From Takashimella koratensis (taxonomy: Eukaryota; Basidiomycota; Tremellomycetes; Trichosporonales; Tetragoniomycetaceae): a DNA stretch of 38,071 nt. The notes under the pieces are model-generated. The model did no database searches and had not been told where the DNA came from. It saw only the letters and a program-made list of their open reading frames with translations. Below are positions 18,566 to 30,265 of the stretch, piece by piece. Location of the stretch: positions 28,595-66,665 of the forward strand of contig BCKT01000014.1 in the NCBI GenBank assembly GCA_003116875.1, read 5' to 3'. Positions within the stretch are counted from its first letter, which is position 1. Each line of letters starts with the position of its first letter. The position numbers and the translations under genes are program-made.

Positions 18566-20853
18566 ATGAGTGAGTACTGACCCTCGTTGCCGCCGAGACC
18601 ATAAGCCATCTTTCTCCTAGCTCCTCACCCCTTCCTCGCGCCCCATGATGGTCCCGGACTTACCTCTTCTTGGCATCCAACCACTGCTCACTTGCCCTTG
18701 CTACCTCGCTGACACACCTAGGCTTTACCAACTTCTGGGGCAACACTCCGCAGGGGTATGTGCATCCACCTCACATCACTCCATCTCCTCCGCAATGCCG
18801 CGACACCCACTGACATTGCTACAGACCGCCTGACCCAATTCTCGGTAAGCAGGCAGTTGACCAGGTTGCGCGAGCCCCGAGCGACAGCCTATGTGGAAGT
18901 GAATTGGTGAACTGACCGTCTCAGGCGTCACCGAGGCGTTCAAGAAGGACCCGAGCAAAGACAAGATCAACCTTGGTGTCGGTGAGAACTACTCGTTATA
19001 TCTGCGTTGAACCAGCACTGACGAGCTTCTCCAGGTGCCTACGTAGGTCAACCTGGGTACTATGAATCAGCTGTGTCCAGCAGATATCGACGAGCTGACA
19101 TCCAAATCCCCTCAGCGCGACGAAGATGGCAAGCCGTACATCCTCGAGTCTGTTCTCAAGGCCGAGGAGATCCTCTTTGCCAAGAAGCTCGACAAGGAGT
19201 ACCTCCCTATCACTGTGAGTCAACCTCAGCTAGCGTCTACTAACTCGACCAGGGCCTTCCCGAGTTCCTCGACCTCTCTGCCAAGCTCGCGTACGGCAAG
19301 GACTCGAAGCCCCTTAACGAGAACCGAGTGAGTCGTGCACTTCCTTCCCCCCATCCGCCGGAAAACACCCAGCATCCTCTGGCAAGTGAGCTCACATCTC
19401 TCAGGTCGCCATCACTCAGTCGATCTCGGGTACTGGTGCCCTCCGGATTGCCGCTGGTATTCTCGCTGGATTCTACCCCGGCCCCAAGACAGTCTACCTC
19501 CCTGACCCGACGTGGGGCGCGCATATCCCCATTTTCGAAGGCACGGGCTTCAAAGTTGTCAGGTACCGATACTTTGACAAGAAGACCATTGGGCTGGACT
19601 TTGCCGGCATGAAGGAGGACATTGAGGTGGGTAGGAACCTTTGAGACACGCGCAGGGACTGACAATGTACTTCTGCCTTACAGAATGCCGAGCCGGGGTC
19701 GATCGTGAGTGTATCTGCGCCAACGGAGCTGACAATAGATCCTCCTCCACGCTTGCGCTCAAAACCCAACAGGTATCGACCCCTCGCAGGAGCAGTGGAA
19801 AGAGCTCTCCGAGGTGCTCAAGGCGAAAAAGCACCTCCCGCTCTTCGACATGGTTAGTCACGTCTCCCCAGCCCACGGCTCAATATCACTTGCCACCATT
19901 CTGTTCAATCGCTCACCCTACTCAGGCCTACCAGGGCTTTGCGTCGGGCGACATCATCGCCGACGCCTTTGGGCCGCGATACTTTGTTGAGCAGGGTCAC
20001 CAGATCCTCCTCTGCCAGTCGTTTGCCAAGGTGAGTTATCGAGACTAAGCGGATTGGAGTTAGCACGCTCTCGCTGATCATCCCAGAACCTCGGTCTCTA
20101 CGGCGAACGCGCGGGAACGTTCTCCATGGTCTGCAGCTCGCCAGAGGAGAAGGAACGCGTCTTGTCCCAGCTTAAGCGTGTCATCCGACCGCTCTACTCG
20201 TCTCCCCCGATTCAGTAAGTCTCTACCTGCGTTTGATTCACATCAAGCCTACTGACACATTCAGCGGCGCTCTCCTCGTCGCCACCATCCTTGGGTCGCA
20301 AGAGCTCTATGAGCAGTGGTGAGTTAACGGCTGATTACCATACTTTTGAGTAGAACCACCTGACCATCCCAGGTTGAGCGAGGTAAAGAAGATGGCCGAC
20401 CGAATCATCGACATGCGCTCCAAGTTGTACGATGCATTGGTTGCGCTCAAGACGCCTGGCGAGTGGGGTCACATCAAGTCGCAGATTGGTCAGTTGATCC
20501 TCAACACTGAAAACGACGAAATACTGACACTGCCCAGGCATGTTCTCATTCACTGGTTGTGAGTAAAGTCGAGCACATTACCATGAGGCTTCTATCCATC
20601 TGAACCGGTCCATATCAACTGACTCTGGCAGTGACCAAGGACCAAGTTGACGATTTGGCCGAGCACGCGCACGTCTACTTGACCAAAGACGGTCGTATCT
20701 CCATGGCCGGCCTCAACGAGCACAACCTTGGAGTGAGTTATGGTTGAGTGTTTCTTTGTAGGGTAGTATTGACCAGCTGTGAATCTACAGCGTTTCGCCG
20801 AGGTCATGTCCAAGGCTGTCAAGGGGGAGCTCAAGACCAAGTCGTCGCTTTGA
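18566..20853 (+). CDS. Aspartate aminotransferase
   Basis: PLP enzyme interconverting aspartate + 2-oxoglutarate with oxaloacetate + glutamate. Exon 1 is only ATGA (18566-18569); an intron at 18570-18721 leads to GC TTT ACC, giving [20 protein letters not shown]. Family motifs follow: [69 protein letters not shown], and [14 protein letters not shown], whose Lys forms the PLP Schiff base. It ends [15 protein letters not shown] ... KTKSSL with TGA at 20851-20853. The R in GAYRDEDG is seen only when an intron from about 19045 to 19117 is removed. The start gives no mitochondrial presequence, so this is probably the cytosolic isoform. More than ten introns. Beside asparaginase, it can send aspartate to oxaloacetate and glutamate. 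Confidence 0.95.
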
Positions 20854-21160
20854 AGGGGGACAATGGTGGTACAGAGCTGAGACCAGTCGAGAGGTAGAGG
20901 ATTCAGTAGCTAAGATACATGCATCGTTTGCAGAGGGACTGTGTATAGTGTATGAGCGAATTACCCCTGGTACACTCCACCTAGCAATTCAGCCCCTCCC
21001 TTTACCCTGACGCGTCGCGTCGCGTCGGATGGCCATTTTCTCATTTTTCTCATTTTCTTTCTCATCCTCTCCAAAGTCACATCCCTCAATCTCTCATCTA
21101 CTCACATCTTCTCATCTTCATACCCACCCACACCCACACCCACACCGACCGCAGCATACC
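20854..21160 (+). promoter_or_regulatory. Intergenic region and MCM4 promoter
   Basis: About 310 bp. Contains an MCB-type element cluster at 21010-21026 and a CT-rich then CACCCA-rich leader (21060-21150). An ATG at 21029 is in frame with MCM4 and would add 44 low-complexity residues (FFSFSFSSS); the ATG at 21161 is a better start because the MCB would otherwise lie only 14 bp upstream of translation. Confidence 0.5.
21010..21026 (+). promoter_or_regulatory. MluI cell-cycle box (MCB) cluster
   Basis: ACGCGT at 21010-21015, immediately followed by two further CGCGTC units (overlapping variant TCGCGT cores). ACGCGT is the binding site of the MBF factor (Mbp1/Swi6 type) that drives G1/S transcription, and MCM genes are classic targets. 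It is 146 bp upstream of the start. Function in this organism is inference. Confidence 0.6.
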
Positions 21161-24100
21161 ATGGCAACACCTAGTCGTAACCCGCCGAGCGAAGGCGACG
21201 ATCCCATGCGCTCCTCGTCTCCGCTCCACTTCCCGTCCTCGTCCGTCGCGGGGACCCCTCGACCTTCGGGTCTGCGCAACGTCGCGGCTGCCGCTGGTGC
21301 TCGTGAGTACAACGAACGGGGATATGACATTCCCGCCCGCTGGACCTTTGCTCTCCGTCGACAAGAGAGATCGTCCGCCTCAATGAAAGACAGTACAGCT
21401 GATTTCCCTCTCCACTATAGCCCCCGCGTCGTCGTCACCGCTACACTTTCCCACGTCATCGCCGCGCCCTTCGTCGGGTCGACGCGCTGGCGCGCCGGGG
21501 TCCCGTCTGCGATCTCAACGCGACGAATCACCTCTCTTTTTCCCTCCGTAAGTGCCTCCTCTCTTCAAACATCACATCTTTCATCGCGACGCCTCCTTTC
21601 CTTTCCAGTCGCGTCTTGTTTCCCCGCTGACAGGTCCAGATCTGGCGGCAAGTCTACACCTCGTCGATACCGTCGTGGTGATATCCACTCGTCGTTCCCT
21701 CTCTCGTCCCCTTCGCTCGCACGCCACCCGCAGACTGCGGACCCCTTGCGTGCATCTTCCCCTTCTGGCTTGACCGACGTCGACATGGCGGCTACCCCTC
21801 GCGCTCCGGGTTCCAGCGCGCCCACGCTCTCCGCCGCCGACCCGAGCCAGGGCGCGCACGAGGACGAAGTCGACGAGAACGGAATGACCAAGTTCATCTG
21901 GGGGACCACAATCACTCTCCAGGAAAGTATGAACCTCTTCCGAGATTTCCTGCACGGTTTCAAACTCAAGTACCGCGCTGCCTACAATGCGGCGCTAGCG
22001 AAGAGTGCAGTGGAGAGCGGAGGTGTCGCACCCCCGCCCATGGCGCTGTACGATAACCTTCCAGCGAGCAAGGGCGAGACGGTGCTATACGAGCAGTATC
22101 TCAAACAGCTGAGAGAAACCGGCCAGACAAACCTCAACCTCGACGCACTCAACCTCCTCGCTTACCCACCTTCGAAGAAACTCTACCACCAACTCGTCAA
22201 CTACCCGCAGGAGATGGTCCCCGTGATGGACCAGGTCCTGCGAGACGTCATGACGGAGATGGCGGAGGAGGAGCTGGACACTGCACAAGCAAAGCTTGCA
22301 GAGGGGACCATCCAGGAGAGCGAGTTGCGTGATGTCGAGGAGGACGTACGAGAGGTTGAAGAGCGAGCGTTCAAGATTCGCCCCTTTGGAGGGGAGAGGA
22401 CGATCAACATGCGCGACTTGAACCCTGGAGGTGAGTATGCCTTGGCATTCAAGTGTTTGAACAACTTTGCTAACCTTGTCAAGATTCGGACAAGATCGTC
22501 GTCGTCAAGGGTCTGGTCATCCGCGCTACCCAGGTCATCCCTGAAATGACTCGGGCTTTCTTCCGCTGCCTAGTCTGCCAACACACGATGCAAGTCGAGA
22601 TCGATCGCGGTCGTATTGCCGAGCCCGAGAAGTGCCCTCGCGATGTCTGTGGACGGGCAGGGACGATGTCTCTCATTCACAACCGATGCGAGTTTGTCGA
22701 CAAGCAAGTGATTAGGCTCCAGGAAACACCCGATGCTGTCCCCGATGGGCAAACGCCTCACACCGTTTCGCTCTGCGCGTACGATGATCTCGTGGATATG
22801 GTCAAACCCGGTGATCGCGTCTTGGTCACTGGTATCTTCCGATCCATCCCTGTGCGTGTCAACCCACGCCAGCGATCGATCAAGTCGTTGTTCAAGACAT
22901 TCCTCGACGTCGTCCATGTCAAGCGAACAAACACTTCGCGAATGGGTTACGACCCGAGCACTCGATCTGGGGAGGGTAAAGCGCCTGGCGTCGGTGTCGG
23001 TGGGGAAGACGACGAAGACGAGGCAATGATGACTGAGCTCAGGGAGGAAGACGGTCCCGAGCCCGTCGCGTTCTCCGCCTCCGCAGAGATGGAGCAGAAA
23101 CTCCTCGACCTCGCTAAACACCCGGATATCTACGATACCCTGGCACGGTCGATGGCGCCCTCAATCTACGAGATGGACGACGTGAAGAAGGGAATTCTCC
23201 TGCAATTGTTTGGAGGAACCAATAAGAGTATTGCCCGAGGTGGGGGAGGTGGTGGACCAAGGTACCGTGGGGATATCAACGTGCTCATGGTCGGTGACCC
23301 AGGTACGAGTAAGAGTCAGATCCTTCAAGTAAGTGCCAGATCACCAGTTTTTCTTGGTCGGGTCTCAAATCATCACTGTCGAGTGTGGCTTTCACTCTCC
23401 CTCTTCACCTCTCGACATCCCGACCACAAGATTGACGTGGCTGACACGACACAGTACGTCCACAGGATCGCACCCCGTGGCGTGTACACCTCTGGCAAAG
23501 GCTCCTCTGCTGTCGGTCTTACCGCTTACGTCACGCGTGACCCGGACTCTAAGCAACTCGTCCTCGAGAGGTGAGCTCTTCTTCATCTCTTCTGTCCTTT
23601 CTCCCAACACCATTGCTAACTCGACCAGTGGCGCGCTTGTCCTCTCTGACGGCGGTGTATGCTGCATTGACGAATTCGACAAAATGTCCGACGCCACCCG
23701 GTCTGTCCTACACGAAGTGATGGAACAACAAACTGTCTCCATTGCCAAAGCTGGAATCATCACGACTCTCAACGCTCGTACCTCGATCTTGGCTGCAGCG
23801 AACCCGGTCGGGTCGAAATATAACCCCAAGTTGCCGATCCCAGCGAATATCGATCTCCCGCCGACGTTGATTTCAAGGTTTGACCTGCTGTACCTCGTCT
23901 TGGATAAGGTGGACGAGATGAGTGATAGGAGGTTGGCAAAGCATTTGGTTAGCTTGTACCTCGAGGACCGACCGGACACTGGTGGTAGCGACATCCTCGT
24001 GAGTGACTTTGTTTCTATTACACTCTACTCTTCCCTTTCCCCCATACTTTTTCAACAATCTCAAGTCTCTGTGAACTTGGCTAATTCGGTACAGCCCCTG

Positions 24101-24796
24101 GAGATACTCACCGCCTACGTGACCTACGCACGGGCCAAGATCCACCCAGTCCTGACTGAACCCGCCTCGGCCGCTCTCGTCCAGACTTACGTCGAGATGC
24201 GTAAAGCCGGGGAGAACGCACGAACGCAGGAACGTAGGATCACAGCGACGACTAGGCAATTGGAGAGTATGATTAGGTTGTCAGAGGCACATGCGAGAAT
24301 GAGGTTCTCAGAGACGGTCGAGTTGGAGGACGTCCAAGAGGCTTCAAGGTTAATTCGATCGGCGTTGCGTGAGAGTGCGGTGAGTCGAGATCTCACAGTG
24401 TCTATTCCCTTCTACATCCTTGATGATCTGTATTTGCCCCTATGTCCCAATCTCCCCAATCTCAATCATCAGCCCGAATTTCTGTGTCTGTACTAAACCT
24501 CTCTTCAGACCGACCCACTCACAGGCCAAATCGACCTCGACCTAATCAATACCGGCGCTGGTCAAACCGCCCGCCGTATCCGCTCCGACCTGAAACGTGA
24601 ACTCATCGCTCTCGTCGACGCCGCTGGTCGGGTCGGACTTCGATGGACGGCCGCGATCAGGTCGCTGGAAGGACAGAGTACGGTGCCGATTGATCATGCC
24701 GAGTTTGGAGAGGTGGTCAAGGGTTTGGTAGATGAGGGGACGCTGAGGGTTGTCGGAGCGGGAGAGAGGAGGACGTTGAGGAGGTTGGCCGAGTAG
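21161..24796 (+). CDS. MCM4: DNA replication licensing factor MCM4 (Cdc54)
   Basis: Subunit of the hexameric MCM2-7 replicative helicase in the nucleus. The N-terminal tail is disordered and rich in S/T-P (likely kinase target), with the phrase SSPLHFPSS twice. It is followed by the OB/zinc-finger domain (CLVCQHT ... CPRDVCG) and the AAA+ core: Walker [10 protein letters not shown] (about 23297), Walker [13 protein letters not shown], sensor [13 protein letters not shown], and arginine finger [12 protein letters not shown]. The C-terminal [15 protein letters not shown] block is characteristic of MCM4. Stop TAG 24794-24796. Introns include one from 21305 to about 21419, one at about 21547-21634, one near 22430-22480, 23329-23454 (126 nt, in frame, no stop), about 23572-23629, about 23999-24092 and about 24380-24508. 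A G1/S MCB element lies upstream. Complete by motif content. Confidence 0.95.
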
Positions 24797-25053
24797 CCGA
24801 CCCGAGGCGATATGAGGCGAAGACAAGGGGAAGTGGGAAGAGGCGAGACTAGGAAGAGGAAAGGCAAGACGAGGTGGTTCCTCTGGGAGGAGTCACTAGT
24901 GCTTTCATTGATGCTCGTTTCAAATATTGCTACCTAGTGTTGGACTGTTCAGTTGTGTCTATTCTTCTCTCGCTTCTCTTCTCTTCCAGATTCTTTACTT
25001 TCACGCTTCTTCTTTCTTTTCACACAGATCTGAACCAAAATCCCATTCGTAAT
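24797..25053. other. Convergent 3' region MCM4 / HAD gene
   Basis: About 260 bp between two stop codons facing each other. It includes T/C-rich stretches (24960-25020) that could serve the termination of either gene. No gene seen. Confidence 0.35.
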
Positions 25054-26511
25054 TTATATACCATCGCCACTACCTCCATTCGACCGTATTCTGCTCTTGA
25101 CTTCATGTACGATTTCGTCTAAACTTGTTATCACGTTTACACCACCTAGATCTTCTTGAGCTTCACGAATAGCTCCGTCTGACCAGTCACCTGGACGGCG
25201 AATAAGGCGGGCTTCGAGGCCGGCTCGGCGGGCGCCATGGAAGTCGCTATGAAAAGACGTCAGTGTCAGTTACAATCTTCAAGTAGTCGGTGAAGGGTCG
25301 TACTTGGTCTCCATGTCGCGAGTTATCGATAGCCACCCCCTTTCATACCTTGACTAGGCTGAAGAAAACTCACGCTTCAAGCTCATCGCCAACCATGATC
25401 ACGCCTTCCCCAATCTTTTCACCGCAAGCAGCACAAGCAGCGTCGAATATCTCTTTACTCGGTTTCGACACCTCGACGGCCCAACTGAGTGTGGGTGGAT
25501 GAGAAAGGAGAGGGAGGATGTTGAGGGATGAAAGTGTGGAGAGGATTCGAGGATCAGCGTTGGAGATGATAGATGTTTTGATACCGAGTGATCGAAGGGT
25601 GGTTACTAAGAGAGACGAAGTTAGCGAGGGTCAGTGAGGGCATGGGAGATTAGAGAAGAGACCCACAGCAATGAAGTGTATCGTTAAAATTGCGGTACCC
25701 GATATCACTCTCGAATCGAGCCAAAAGCGCGGTCGAGAGGTCCCCTATACTTTTATCGAGTTCTACAATCGTCAATACCACCACACCTCCCAGCTAGCCT
25801 ATTATCGGAACGAAGAGGAGATGAAGGGAATTGGAGAATTTACTCACTACCCTCGTCTGCGCCGGCGTGGACCATACATGATCGAACAAGACGCGTCCAC
25901 CATTCTTCTGGAGAGATAGGAGGAGTCGAGAGTTTCCCATATAACGGATAGGTCTTGGTCATCTCTCTGAAGGCTGCATATCGATCAGCGTAAAGTCCGG
26001 AGCTAGAGGTGTGAGACTTGAGACATGTGTCTGGAGAAATAGAGGGAAGAGAGGGATAGAAGGTAGGTAGGATGGAGAGAAGGATGAGAGACAGGTGGGA
26101 GATGATGTATACGACGTACGTACCGGGTTTGAAAGCCGAACGGACAGAGTCAGGTGTGATACCCAGACCTAATCGATTAGCTTCGAAAGCGTACTGCTCA
26201 TGTACCGGCTGTCGGGGTGTACATAACGTATCTACAAGAGAGTGTCAACTACGAGATTGTACGATTTCAAGTTATGAGGAAATGAAGAAAAGGGACGTAC
26301 CGAAGACGTCGAAGAGGACTAGGCGGATAGGTTGAGGGGAAAGGGAAGTGGATGAAGAGGAGGAGGATGAGGAGGAGAGAGTAGACATGGGTGAGGAAGA
26401 AATCGACCGTCGAGGAGAGGTAGTGAGTCGGCTTAAAGTCGTCCAACCAATTCGAACAAAAGACATGTCAACTCTGCTCGGTGTAGGTCTGAAAACTTCT
26501 TCGTTGCCCAA
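25054..26511 (-). CDS. HAD-superfamily hydrolase (HDHD3/DUF-type)
   Basis: Haloacid dehalogenase-like phosphohydrolase; substrate not predictable. Motif I LVLFDVFDTL forms when the intron after DVFG.. is removed (26223-26300). It is followed by TPRQPVHEQYAFEANRLGLG and PISPEEWWTRLVRSCMVHAG, the helical cap. Motif II is SIISNADPR, motif III EVSKPSKEIFDAAC, motif IV VIMVGDELEADFHGARRAG. The C-terminus continues through LIRRPGDWSDGAIREAQEDL and LGGVNVITSLDEIVHEV to the TAA at 25054-25056. Five or so short introns. The start is uncertain: 26511 and 26466 give an Arg/Ser-rich, possibly mitochondrial leader; 26388 (MSTLSSSS) gives a cytosolic form with a poly-Ser stretch before the core. Resembles HDHD3-type enzymes, known mainly by sequence. 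Confidence 0.85.
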
Positions 26512-26921
26512 GATGAACGATGAGGCAGGTAGGTCCCGGCGTCTGTGAGGTACTCGGATAGCCAGAGTCGAGGCGAGGGAGTAGAGAAAGTGGACAGAGG
26601 CAGGATGACTGAAGGCCGTGTGGTGATTTGAGAATTTGGAATCAAAAGTGGACGATCAACTGTGGAGGTCAGGTCTGTAGGTCTGCGCCGCCATAGCCGC
26701 CTTTGGTCCGAGAATATTCCAAATCAACTTGCGGGTACAGTACCGCAAGAGGTCTCAAAGCTTAAACAACTGCCAAGTGCAGCACATCAAACTCATGTGT
26801 AACCAGTATATACGACAAGATGCATCCAAGCATCAACATTCCCACTCGTTGACAACTTCCCACATCCTCAAGCGACTATCATAACTATCACACCCCCTGC
26901 GCATCCACGACCTCATCATGA
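26512..26921 (-). other. Intergenic region UTP4 3' end / HAD promoter
   Basis: About 410 bp. It holds the 3' untranslated region of UTP4 and the promoter of the HAD gene, both on the minus strand. No coding potential recognised, no repeats. Confidence 0.35.
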
Positions 26922-29900
26922 TTAGCTCCTCCCGTACCCAGCCACGATGAATGCCGCCGGCAACTCTCCCACATAATCCGCATAAGGCCTCTCCACAACG
27001 ACCATCTCCCCCTCTGCTATCCAACCGACACTGACCACTGCCCTAAACCTATCCGTATTCACCTTGACAAATTCCGGATCGTTGGCGGAACTCACTGAAC
27101 CGGGCTGGGTAATGGTAGCGCCGTTCTTCATCATTTTAGTGAGAGAAGAGGAAGAGGCAGAAGCCGAAGCGAGGTCGGATGAGATTGAGGGAGAGGCCGA
27201 AGAGAGTTCAAGAGCGTCTCGAGCCTCACGTGCGCGTTTACGACGCAGTACACGAGAGTCCCCGTTTCGTGGTCGGGTGAGAAGGTCCAAGTCCAGCCGA
27301 GCAGTAGCTAGCCAATCGTGAGAGGCAAGAACGACGCGTGCGGCTCGTGGGTGAAGGCGAGAGGGCTCAAACGAGACTTGCTGCGCCGGGGAATGCAAAT
27401 GGCGCAAGGTATCGTTGAGTGTAGTGATTTGTTGAGATGGAAGGAGAAGACGACGTTGGTCGAGGTGGTAGAATTGGAGAGATTGGGTAGGGTGGAGGAT
27501 GGATAGGATCGGGTGGGTGGGCACGAAATCGAGTGATGCCGGTGGGGTAGGGAAACTAGGCAAGAGTGCGTGTAGCTAAGGTAGGTTAGTAAAATTCTGA
27601 GATTCAATGTGAGACGGTTTTGGAGAATGGTGTGTTCTGACTCACCTGCAACGTGTCGAGGTTGAAGATGGTCACCTTACCGCCCAAGTCTGACGTAGCG
27701 AGCCACTGCCCGTCCTCACTTGCCGCCAGCTTATCGATCCACTCGACCTTCCCCTTCGTCTCCTGCTCATCATCCTCATCCTCTTCCTCCTCATCCTCTT
27801 CCTCTTCCTCTTCGATACCACCGCTCCCTCGGCGGTGCGTGCGCCCCTTGACACTACGCCCACCTATCAACACATGTTGCGGCGCAAACATCTTGGCAAT
27901 CTGTACTTTTGCCTCTTTGCCAGCTCCGCCTTGCACCTCCTCATCCTCGTTGTCGTAGTCAAGATCAAGGTCCATCCCGTTCGAGAGGCCCGAGATGCCC
28001 GTCGCGTTGGATGAAGGGAGGTCAAGGATGACGACGCTCCCGCTATCGGAGAGGGAGAGAACCAAGCGCTGTGCGTCGGGCGTGAAGAGGAGAGAGGACG
28101 AGCCAGTCCCTCGCGTAGAAAGGGAGAGGTGAGAAAGGAGAGGAGAGGTGCAGAGGGTAGTGAGGAAGGAGCGGACGCGGCGAGGGCGAAGGTCGCCAGA
28201 GTGAATGTCAAGACGGAAGAGCTTGGTCTCGTATAGGTCGGAAACGGCGACCCAGCGTCCGTCGTCAGAGATGGCGGCTGCGGTGAGATTGGTCCGAAGC
28301 TAGTCAAGTCAGCACTAAACCCAACCTTCGGCATCGACTCGTCCTACACCCGCACCGGGTACTGGACCAACGACTCACCTTCAGATCCATCTCAAGCACC
28401 TTGTCCCAACCACGCTCATCATCCAAAACTCTCCAAATCCCCACGCTCCTATCTTTCCTACCCAATACCAACCTCGCACCTCGACTGATCTGAACTTTAT
28501 CCGGTGTGATTGCGCCCATTTTCCTCGATACAGCTTCGTCAAATACGACTCGGGCTGTTCCCGGCCCTGGCTTTCCGTTACCCAGTGGGTTGCCAAGCCG
28601 CTCAGCGAGGAGGTCGGCGGGTGCGCAAGGGGTAAGAGCGAGAGACATGTCCCATCCGCCCGAAGCGAGAACAGGGGCTAGCGTCGGGTTCAACGGGCGA
28701 GGGGCGAGGGAATGGGAGGTTGGGATAGGAAGGTAAGGTGGGAACACGGACAGACTGCGAACATCGTGAACGTGTAGTCGCTTGGTCGATGTCAAAGCCC
28801 ATTCAGAGCCAGAAGAGGTGGAGATGAGTGTGAACTGAGACACGCGCTGGTCGGGTCCAGATGTGAAGACGGTACGGCCGGACTGTAAAGTGTCAGTGGG
28901 TGAGAACTGATTCAAGGCCCGTGTATAGAGTACATACCGGTCCGATGACGAGGCACATAGCGTCAGCCTTGTGAGGGCGGAATGACGATCGCTGCGCCAT
29001 CGTCGCGCCGTCCCAAAACGTGACCGACCCGAGCGAGTCGGACGTGACAATAGATCCATCCCTGCAAGAGTCAGCAAGTGTTTCGCGCATAACGATGGTA
29101 ATCCCAACTCGACTCACGGTAGCACTCCAACACCCCAAACAATTGTCCCCTTTTGGGCCATTTTCTTCCCCTTGACCCTCTCTACCATCGCTCTAGCTTT
29201 GAGCGTGACCCTGCTTTGACCCGTGATAGCGGTCGAAGGAATCTCCCATTTTCGGAACGAGGAGTCCGAGTTTCCCGTGACGAGGGTGGTATCACGCCAG
29301 CTCCATTCGCCGGCGTGCTGTTCGAGCCGCGGTGGACCCCAGGCGACGCTGACTGTCCGTGTGCGCGACGGGAGGACGTCGGATCGGAGCAGGTGCGAAG
29401 GGGGAGGTTCGAGGGTTGTAAGGCCGGATGAAGGGTGGAGGGAAGGTGGGATGGAGAGGAAGTGAAGTTGGGGGCTGTTGGTGGTTAGGCAGAGCAAAGA
29501 GTGGGTAGGGGAGGCAGTGAGTGACCATAGTGGCGGGCTAGGGATCGGGTAGGTTTGCTGAGAGTGTAGGCGTTAGTTGAAATGATTTGAGAGGCAGGAG
29601 AGGAACGTCTAAGTGGTGGGTGAAGAGAATGGATCTGTAGCGGACGTAGAAACGGTGGAAAGGAGAGATCGGGACAAGGGTACTCACCAAGATCCGACCG
29701 GTAGAGAGACACCGCTCTGTGAGCTCGACCGAGTCAGATCCGGCAGTGAAGAGCCGCAGATCGCTAGCTCGGGGAACGCTGTAGCTTTTCTCGTGAAAAC
29801 TCTCGGTGTCCCGAATGACGAGTGCCATGAGGGAGATGGACGGGTGGGTGAGTGTCGGCGGGAGAGACTGGAATCGTTAGTATGTCGACTTTCACCCATC

Positions 29901-30265
29901 TGACAGCTATTCTGGCTAGCTAGATGATAGATATCTCTCTTCCGATCATAAATCTGGAATGAATTCTTACTCACTCGATCTAAAACCCAGTTCCCATTCC
30001 CACCATCTTCTTTGACATGTTCCCAAACTTCAACTACCCCATTCTCTCTTGCGACAACTAGGCAGCCGAGTTCGTTTGCCTGAGATGCGGCGTTTGGAGA
30101 AAGGTGAGACGAGCTGGACGCGGCGGAGGCAGAGGGGTCGCGTGCAGGTGGGAGAGGAAGAGGGGAGAAGGAGAGTGCGACGATAGGAGATGGGGTGTGG
30201 TCAAAGAATCGAACGCGGTGAAGGGGGATAGTAGCTGATGGAGGGAGGGGAGTGGGTACGGGCAT
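26922..30265 (-). CDS. UTP4: U3 snoRNP-associated WD-repeat protein Utp4 (cirhin)
   Basis: Component of the t-UTP/UtpA subcomplex of the small-subunit processome in the nucleolus, needed for pre-18S rRNA transcription and processing. Starts at 30265: MPVPTPLPPSATIPLHRVRF then FFDHTPSPIVALSFSP, the typical Utp4 opening, and GCLVVARENGVVEVWEH (first WD blade). WD-like blades follow: RLFTAGSDSVELTERCLSTG, LVTGNSDSSFRKWEIP, GSIVTSDSLGSVTFWD, VFTSGPDQRVSQF, VLGRKDRSVGIWRV, RWVAVSDLYETKLFRLDI and QWLATSDLGGKVTIFNLDT. An acidic insertion (EEEEEEDEEEEDEDDEQE, about 27770) interrupts the second propeller. The C-terminal signature EMVVVERPYADYVGELPAAF ends at TAA 26922-26924. About seven introns. Divergent from TFB4, 432 bp away. 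Confidence 0.93.

Noticed and set aside
25886..25895. Another ACGCGT in the HAD gene
   Set aside because: It lies in coding sequence (within the TRLVRSCM exon), not a promoter. A further one at about 9927 is in an intron of nitA. Treated as chance.
28304..29107. Possible separate gene on the minus strand
   Set aside because: It is an internal exon of UTP4 (VFTSGPDQRVSQF, VLGRKDRSVGIWRV), not an independent gene; its first residues come from intron and off-frame sequence.
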